Shown here in pieces: positions 58,501 through 64,000 of a DNA stretch of 64,000 bases (position 1 is the stretch's first letter; each line of letters begins with the position of its first letter). Source of the DNA: Apostichopus japonicus (lineage: Eukaryota > Echinodermata > Holothuroidea > Aspidochirotida > Stichopodidae); the NCBI RefSeq assembly GCF_037975245.1, contig NC_092578.1, positions 15,546,321 to 15,610,320 on the forward strand, in the 5' to 3' direction. The translations under genes and the position numbers were made by a program. A model generated the notes under the pieces. That model did no database searches. It was given only the letters and a program-made list of their open reading frames with translations, and was not told the DNA's origin.

Positions 58501-61500
58501 GCCTCGTCCAGGAGATTTAAGGGGAAAAAAAGGAGTTTTTTTTTTCTCACATGTTAGCATATCTAGCAGATTTTGGGGTCATTTGTTATAGTCAGGTTAC
58601 TTTACCTCAACTCTCTTGATGCAGGCCTCAATTTTTTTGTCCAGGAAATGAAAGGCAAAAAAGGTTTTTTTTTTGTCTCACATGTTAGCATAACTAGCAG
58701 ATTTTGGGGTCATTAGTTATGGTCAGGTAATACTTTACCTCAACTCTCTTGATGCAGGCCTCAATTTCTTTGTCCTCACCGTACTCTGACTTGTAAGCTC
58801 CGCTGACTAATCTATCCACGGCTACGTGTCGGTTGAAGACCGTTTCCATGGCATCGGAGATCTCACCGACCGTACAACGGACCCTTGCGGCCTAAGGAAA
58901 ACATCAATTTATATTTTTACATATTTTTTTTTATTTTTAAAAATTTATTCCAGAATAAATATAAATTTATAAATAGGATAAGAAGTCTATAAAGGAAACA
59001 TATAATTACAGTGATTAGTTAGAGGTCAGATTTGAAAATATTAAATTATACTATTGATATCAATATTGAATATTGAAATACTTCAGATACCCAAGATCAT
59101 TAAGAGAATTAACTCTATTTATAAAATCTATTTTTCTGGTTCTTATTTTTTATTTCTGGTTACTTTTTCTGTTTATTAAAAAGTTCACCTTAGTAGTGAT
59201 GAAACATGTATGTATGCATAAACCCTTTTTATTTTTTCTAGTTTATTTGAACTAACTACCATCTTTTGCTCTGGGAGGATGTTATAAACACTCTTTTTAA
59301 TAACTTTATCATGATCACAAATTTTAGAATTTGTTTTGCTGATTATTAAAAGGTCACACGATTAGTGATGAAACATGTACATTCGTAAACTGGCAAAAGG
59401 TATATCAAATTTGGAGGGGATGTCATTAGTCATAATTACCATCTCTTGATAGAGGGAGGTATTTTCTTTTTACTTTTCATAGTTTTGTTGTTGATACTTT
59501 TGACAGGTGAATTTAGGAAAATTCATCAAGTTTCTCAATGTCCCAAGAAACATTTGTGAAATGACGTCATGACCTCTTGATATGGATATTAACATTCGGT
59601 TACTTCACCTAGCCCTTCAAAAGAAATGGATACATCGTAAATTATAACTTCTATATATTCACCTTCACTGCACAGTCCAACAAGTTTCCTTCTCCACTTT
59701 CTGCACACTTTGTTAAAGCCTGTAAAGCGTCTATCACCTTTAAGAATAAACCAAAAATAGAAATTCAAATTGAACAAAAAAGGAATTATTAAAAGTAAGA
59801 ACATTAAATCAGCATGACCTCAGCATTGCTTAGCAAACCGACGATTTCTCACAGCAATGACCTGCTACACAATTGTCTGCACTAAACGTAGTTCCGGCTA
59901 CATTTACTCATTACTGGTGGAAATTAGGGGTAGTGGTTTGGACGATTTCACTTCAAGAAATTAAAAAAAAAAAAAAATATGGCAGCATAGCTACTCCACC
60001 ACAACTCCATCCTCTCCACCCCCCAAACACTCCCCTCCCCTCTCTCTCTCTCCTTCCCAGCCTCACCCCTCTCTAAGATTGAAGATTTTGTAGATTCAGT
60101 AATGTTAACCCCTATAGTTTGAAATTTTCAAGGATAATTTTTTTTTTTAAAACATAGAACTTTTTCCCCTGCTCCCTTCTGCCTTTTCAAATTCACTAGC
60201 TACTTGTTTTTCCAAGGATACTTTTCAAAAAGTTTTCACAAACAAAGATTTTTCACAGAATAACACTGTAGTGAATACATAGGAGTCTACCTCTCATCTA
60301 CATCCTCTGCAAACAATGTCATTTATCTAGAGAGAAGATGGACGCCTCACACCTGATAAACCTTCTCTTTGTCAAACACATAGTCTCACCATCAAATATG
60401 TCAGTCAATTTAAAAAAACAATCCTGAGGAAAGATTATTTACTCTTCTCATATTGATACTAAATGTTTTCAAAACAGAGTTAGTTTACCTTCATAGGAAG
60501 AGAAATATGAAACAACCTGGAGCTACTTACCCCATCCTGATCCCTAGTTTGTCGAATCTTCTCCAGCTTTGCTATCTGGGTCTCTCTGACCTTCGTATTA
60601 TCAATGGATAATACATCGACCTGTTCTTCTGTCTCCAACCGATATTTGTTTACTCCGACGATGACCTCTGTAAACAAGAGAAAACATTGCATTAAAGGAA
60701 TCATCCACTTTTGAATCAAAACTTTATAGAAAAGGAAAAATCTGTTGTGAAGAATGAAAAAAAAACAGATAACTGTGAACTATTTCTGGTAACAATTGTT
60801 CAATTTGCTCTAAATTTACACATTATTAACAGTCAAATCTAGTATAGAGTGTATTGAACATTTTCTTGTTTTATATCTTTGCAGACCTTCACACTTTATA
60901 CCTAATTCTATCATTCCTGGTGCAATTTTCTTGGGACTAAAATAACGGATTATATTTTTGGGAGATCATTGTTTCTTTTAACAGTCCAGCACGACACCAC
61001 CAGAATGAGACACTGTTAAGTGAGAGAGATAGAAAGAGAAGAAAATGAAAACCTTGTCCTGAGTCTATCCTAGCCTGTTTCTTGGCAGCACATTCTTCGA
61101 TCTTTAATTTAGCATATCCATCGGCTACAGCTTTGGCCATTCCTCCCATCTCTTCAACCTGACGGAGAAAAAATGAAACATTATTTCAAGATTGCATCCC
61201 ATTGCTAAAATGATAAAACAGTAGGCTCACATTCCAGCAGATATATTAAGAGTTTAGTACTATCCCTTGTATAGCAAACCAAAGTTTGCCCTGAATCTAA
61301 AAATATTATAGGAAATTAGGTTAGGGCAGAGCCTAGGTAAAAACAGTACCAGTGGTATTACAATAACTGTTAGGCTATTAAAGTATATAATTTAATCCAT
61401 TGGTCAATTTTTTTTACTCAGTTACTCAATGTTATATTTTCTGGCTACATTCCATTTTGCAAAGTTAAGTAGCTGTGTCCAATGTTACATCAGATTCACT

Positions 61501-63117
61501 GAGAGAGATCTGTGCGATGTTCCACACAATTTTCTTCAGGTACATTTAAGATAGTATTTACACCTCAACCTCAGCCTAAGCTGATTTCCAGAAACAACTT
61601 AAACACACTTAGAGTACCATTTAGTGCTCAAATGCAGAACATGACCAGAAAAGTTACCTAGCAAAGAGCTATTTGTCCTAATACCTACAGATAACTAATA
61701 TCCACAGATACCACACAAGAATAAAAAAGATTACCACATAAAGATGAACCTAAATGGTACAACCCACTTTTTTGGGAGGCTGTGAGTCCAAAGAACATTC
61801 TAAAGAGTTTTACCATTAACAAATACTGAAGTGTTGATAAAATAGTCAATAGTGGAAGGGAATCATGCATATTCATGAGATTACTGACCTCATCAATGAC
61901 CTTCTTAGCTTCTTGGTATATTTCATCTGTCAGACTCTCCATCAGATATGACCCACCCCAAGGGTCAGCAACCTTAACAAGAAAGAGAAGACATATCCAG
62001 AATTACAACAATGTCTCTCATATTTCATACTATTTTCATATTAATCATACTAATCATACTAAGATATACACCCATGCTCTGTAAAGTGTAGGTATTTTTC
62101 TTCTTTTCTTTTATCCATCTCCACTATACTGAGCACGACCCCCTGCTCTTACCCTCCCTTGCTGCAGGAGGTATGATCCCTGCTCTTCCCCCTTGTGTAG
62201 CAGAGCATAATTCCTGCTCTAACCCACATAGAGTAGGCCTACGAGTATTGTTATCTGAAGCATGTTTCCTGCTCATACCCAGCCCAGCTATATGAGCAAA
62301 GCTCTATATATTAAGGGTGCTGTTATAAATAAAATGTTTCCTGCTAATGCCCAACCTTGCTATAAAGAGCATAGCTCTATATCGTAAGGGCACTGCTATA
62401 TAGAGCCTGTTTCCTGCTGTATACAGTCTGATTCCTACCACAGCTATGCAGAGCATGATTCCTGCTCTTACCCACCCCTGCTAAAAAGAGCTCTTTAGAG
62501 TAGGCATACAGATATTGTTATCTGGAGCAAGTTTCCTGTTCATACCCATCCCAGCTATATATAGCTCTATATAGTACGAGTGCTGTTATATAGAGCATGT
62601 TTCCTGCTCATGCCACTCTTGCAAGAAAGAGCATAGCTCTATATCCTAGGGCACTGCTGTACATAGCCTATTTCCTGCTCAGGAACACCCCTGCTATATA
62701 GAGCATAGCAATGAAGAGCACGTTTCCTGCCCATATATGTCCGTTCTATTCACAGCATTCTTCCTTCTCCTGCACACTATTCTCATATAGAATATGATTC
62801 CTGCTCTCGCCCAACCCATTCTATAGAGCAGGGTTCCTGCTCCTTCTCACCCTTGCCAAACAAGGTATTACTAGTAGTGCAGGATATGTTTCCTGACATT
62901 TATACCAATCCTGCTGCATAGAATAGATTCCTGCTCTTACCCGAGGTATTCCTGTTTCTTCTTGCAGGATGATCTGGGTGTTTCGAGCTATCCTGGCACT
63001 GGTGACAGTTGGTAAACCGAGAGCTTCATCAAATGAATTGGTATGGAGAGACTGAGTGCCACCAAATACTGCTGCCATGCCCTCCACGGCCGTCCTAATT
63101 ATATTGTTGTATGGATC
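55423..63117 (-). CDS. MMUT: Methylmalonyl-CoA mutase, mitochondrial (3' part, ten exons)
   Basis: Adenosylcobalamin-dependent mutase converting L-methylmalonyl-CoA to succinyl-CoA in the mitochondrial matrix, at the end of propionate, Val/Ile and odd-chain fatty acid breakdown. Ten exons in consistent phase give 389 codons plus TGA, matching the C-terminal half of the roughly 750-residue animal enzyme. First comes the end of the substrate-binding barrel ([47 protein letters not shown]). Then a linker, then the whole cobalamin-binding domain: DGHDRG, the DxHxxG loop whose His ligates cobalt, [19 protein letters not shown] and FGPGTRIP. The N-terminal targeting peptide and active-site exons lie beyond base 64000. 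It runs in tandem with NEK10. Confidence 0.97.
56352..56440 (-). CDS. MMUT: MMUT exon (GGVIPP)
   Basis: Between CATTTCAG and [26 protein letters not shown] then QGVKSIFGP. The GG pair packs against the cobalamin tail. Confidence 0.97.
57025..57152 (-). CDS. MMUT: MMUT exon (GVSTLAAGH)
   Basis: Between TCTAACAG and [26 protein letters not shown] then [20 protein letters not shown]. Contains the SxL motif of the B12 domain. Confidence 0.97.
57233..57540 (+). mobile_element. tRNA-derived SINE (intact copy), in MMUT intron
   Basis: The tRNA-like head has A box TGGCCAATTGG and B box GGTTCGATTCC in class II (Ser/Leu-like) layout. The conserved body holds TGTCCTTGGGCAAGATGC and ATGGGTACCTGTGAGG. 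The 3' end AAGCGCTTTGAGACC...AAGCGCTATATAAA looks LINE-like and ends in ATTATTAT. Antisense to MMUT. Confidence 0.85.
58000..58140 (-). CDS. MMUT: MMUT exon (DGHDRG, cobalt ligand)
   Basis: Between CCAACAG and GTACCC, 47 codons: [20 protein letters not shown] then [20 protein letters not shown]. Carries the cobalt-ligating His. Confidence 0.98.
58530..58775. repeat. About 120 bp tandem duplication including an exon 3' edge
   Basis: 58530-58642 and 58651-58775 share CTCACATGTTAGCATAWCTA, GCAGATTTTGGGGTCATT, ACTTTACCTCAACTCTCTTG and ATGCAGGCCTCAATTT. The right copy holds the real exon end and donor; the left copy is intronic. Confidence 0.9.
58739..58891 (-). CDS. MMUT: MMUT exon (linker to B12 domain)
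   Basis: Between TTTCCTTAG and GTAAAG, 51 codons: [37 protein letters not shown] and ACIKRVE. Parallels [20 protein letters not shown]. Confidence 0.97.
59663..59737 (-). CDS. MMUT: MMUT exon (25 codons)
   Basis: Between ATTCTTAAAG and [26 protein letters not shown] then DCAVK, parallel to [21 protein letters not shown]. Confidence 0.96.
60531..60667 (-). CDS. MMUT: MMUT exon (VIVGVNKY)
   Basis: Between GTTTACAG and [51 protein letters not shown]. Confidence 0.97.
61053..61158 (-). CDS. MMUT: MMUT exon (RIDSGQ)
   Basis: Between CCGTCAG and [26 protein letters not shown] then [15 protein letters not shown]. Confidence 0.97.
61889..61972 (-). CDS. MMUT: MMUT exon (DPWGGSY)
   Basis: Between CTTGTTAAG and GTCAGT, 28 codons: [20 protein letters not shown] then EAKKVIDE. 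Confidence 0.97.
62105..62940. repeat. Degenerate tandem repeat around TATAGAGCATGTTTCCTGCT
   Basis: About 830 bases made of diverged units of roughly 50-110 bases containing (TA)TAGAGCAT, GATTCCTGCTC or GTTTCCTGCTC, and CCCAACCTTGCTATA. Fills the MMUT intron up to the donor of the next exon upstream. Confidence 0.8.
62941..63117 (-). CDS. MMUT: MMUT exon ([16 protein letters not shown]), first in window
   Basis: Between TTGCCCACAG and GTAAGA, 59 codons, phase 0: [59 protein letters not shown]. End of the substrate barrel, nearly identical to the human enzyme. Confidence 0.98.
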
Positions 63118-63157
63118 CTGTGGGCAACAAAAAAGAATATCTAATATCCATCCAATG

Positions 63158-63700
63158 TGAGAGCATTGTGGTCAAGTGGTTAAGGCAGTGGACTTGTGAT
63201 CTAAGGATTACAGGTTCGCGTCCTGACCAGATCATTTCCTTGTGTCCTTGGGCCAGGCACTTTATCTCCATTCTCCTCTCTTCGCCAAAATGGGGACCTG
63301 TGAGATAAACTGTCAGGTGGGCGCTGTTTAGTTGCTGCCATGTGGAGGGATCGTCTCTATGTTTGACAGGTTATCATTGACCAGGGTAATATTGTGATGA
63401 CCAGGGTAATATTGTGATGACCAGGGTAATATTGTGATGACCAGGGTTATATTGCAATGACCAGGGTGATATTGCGATGACCAGGGTAATATTGTGATGA
63501 CCAGGGTGATATTGCGATGACCAGGGTGATATTGTGATGACCAGGGTGATATTGTGGTGACCAGGGTGATATTGTGGTGACCAGGGTGATATTGTGGTGA
63601 CCAGGGTGATATTGTGGTGACCAGGGTGATATTAGGATGCACCTTCAGCGTTATCAGTGGATACCTCTGTGCTTTATAAATCCTCAATATTATTATCATT
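63158..63700 (+). mobile_element. tRNA-derived SINE with internal minisatellite
   Basis: Same family as 57233-57540. A box TGGTCAAGTGG, B box GGTTCGCGTCC, body TGTCCTTGGGCCAGGCAC and TGGGGACCTGTGAGATAAAC. The body then runs into 13 tandem 20 bp units (about 63376-63640) before a short AT-rich tail. Confidence 0.85.
63376..63640. repeat. 20 bp minisatellite, about 13 copies
   Basis: The unit GACCAGGGTAATATTGTGAT is in perfect 20 bp register, with TAAT/TGAT, TGTG/TGCG and GATG/GGTG variants. It grows out of the single ATTGACCAGGGGTAATATT of the SINE body (compare about 57451). Confidence 0.95.
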
Positions 63701-64000
63701 ATGATTATAATAATTTTAACAAATTAATTAAATTTTAATAAAGAGCAGTAAAGGGATGTGTCTCATGTATGACTACTAGCTTTCAAGGCATTATGGTATT
63801 CAAATTTGCAAACATAAAGCCTTTAGGGATAGACTTGTCGTCACCAATACTCAAATAAAATTGAGAAAACCTATCAGAACAAAATTTTTTTTTACTTTCT
63901 TAAAATATGTGAGAAAGTTGTGAGTGCTGGTTTTGCTATGAGTAATAGTCAGCCCTAGATGGCAGAACATTGGTAATATTTCACCAAGACATCACCGTCG

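Larger units (their letters stand above)
63118..64000. other. MMUT intron, partial, to window end
   Basis: Holds a SINE with minisatellite (63158-63700). The last 300 bases are AT-rich with no exon seen; the preceding MMUT exon is outside the window. Confidence 0.6.

Noticed and set aside
63328-63699. 123-codon ORF with HPGHHNITLV repeats
   Set aside because: Translation of the 20 bp minisatellite inside a SINE.
63960-64000. Possible MMUT exon end with a GTGAAA donor at the window edge (minus strand)
   Set aside because: The few codons visible do not resemble the MMUT segment expected before DPYNNIIRT.

Overview
This is animal nuclear DNA: AT-rich, with short coding exons, GT-AG introns and many tandem repeats and small transposons. 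No bacterial operons, viral genes or CRISPR arrays are visible. Protein similarity and repeat content suggest an invertebrate deuterostome. My guess is an echinoderm, possibly a sea cucumber (about 0.5), and this rests on memory rather than a search.

Three genes can be rebuilt exon by exon with matching splice phases. (1) Plus strand, 684-6813: the 3' part of a SENP1/SENP2-type SUMO protease with a complete catalytic triad; its N-terminus lies before base 1. (2) Minus strand, 45909-9560: a complete NEK10 gene. Its 34 coding exons join without a frame break into 1175 codons plus a stop, about the length of vertebrate NEK10. It carries armadillo-like repeats, a central NIMA-type kinase and a conserved C-terminal tail. 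(3) Minus strand, 63117-55423: the last ten exons (389 codons) of mitochondrial methylmalonyl-CoA mutase, including the whole cobalamin-binding domain; the 5' exons lie beyond base 64000. SENP and NEK10 converge on about 2.7 kb of shared 3' flank. NEK10 and MMUT run in tandem, with about 9.4 kb between the NEK10 5' UTR exon and the MMUT stop. The three proteins have no known common pathway.

Repeats occupy much of the rest. They include an 86-87 bp satellite (1-640), intronic tandem repeats in SENP, about 90 copies of a 30/32 bp satellite (13646-16390), and 26 tandem tRNA-like units of about 157 bp with pol III-type A box, B box and T-run (25150-29215). There are also purine-rich tracts, TTAA-flanked MITEs (two copies), a hAT-type MITE with an 8 bp target-site duplication, other inverted-repeat elements, and two tRNA-derived SINEs, one of which has an internal minisatellite.

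The most unusual observations are the tRNA-like cassette array inside a NEK10 intron, and two separate cases (SENP and MMUT) where an intron carries tandem copies of the preceding exon's 3' edge together with its 5' splice site.
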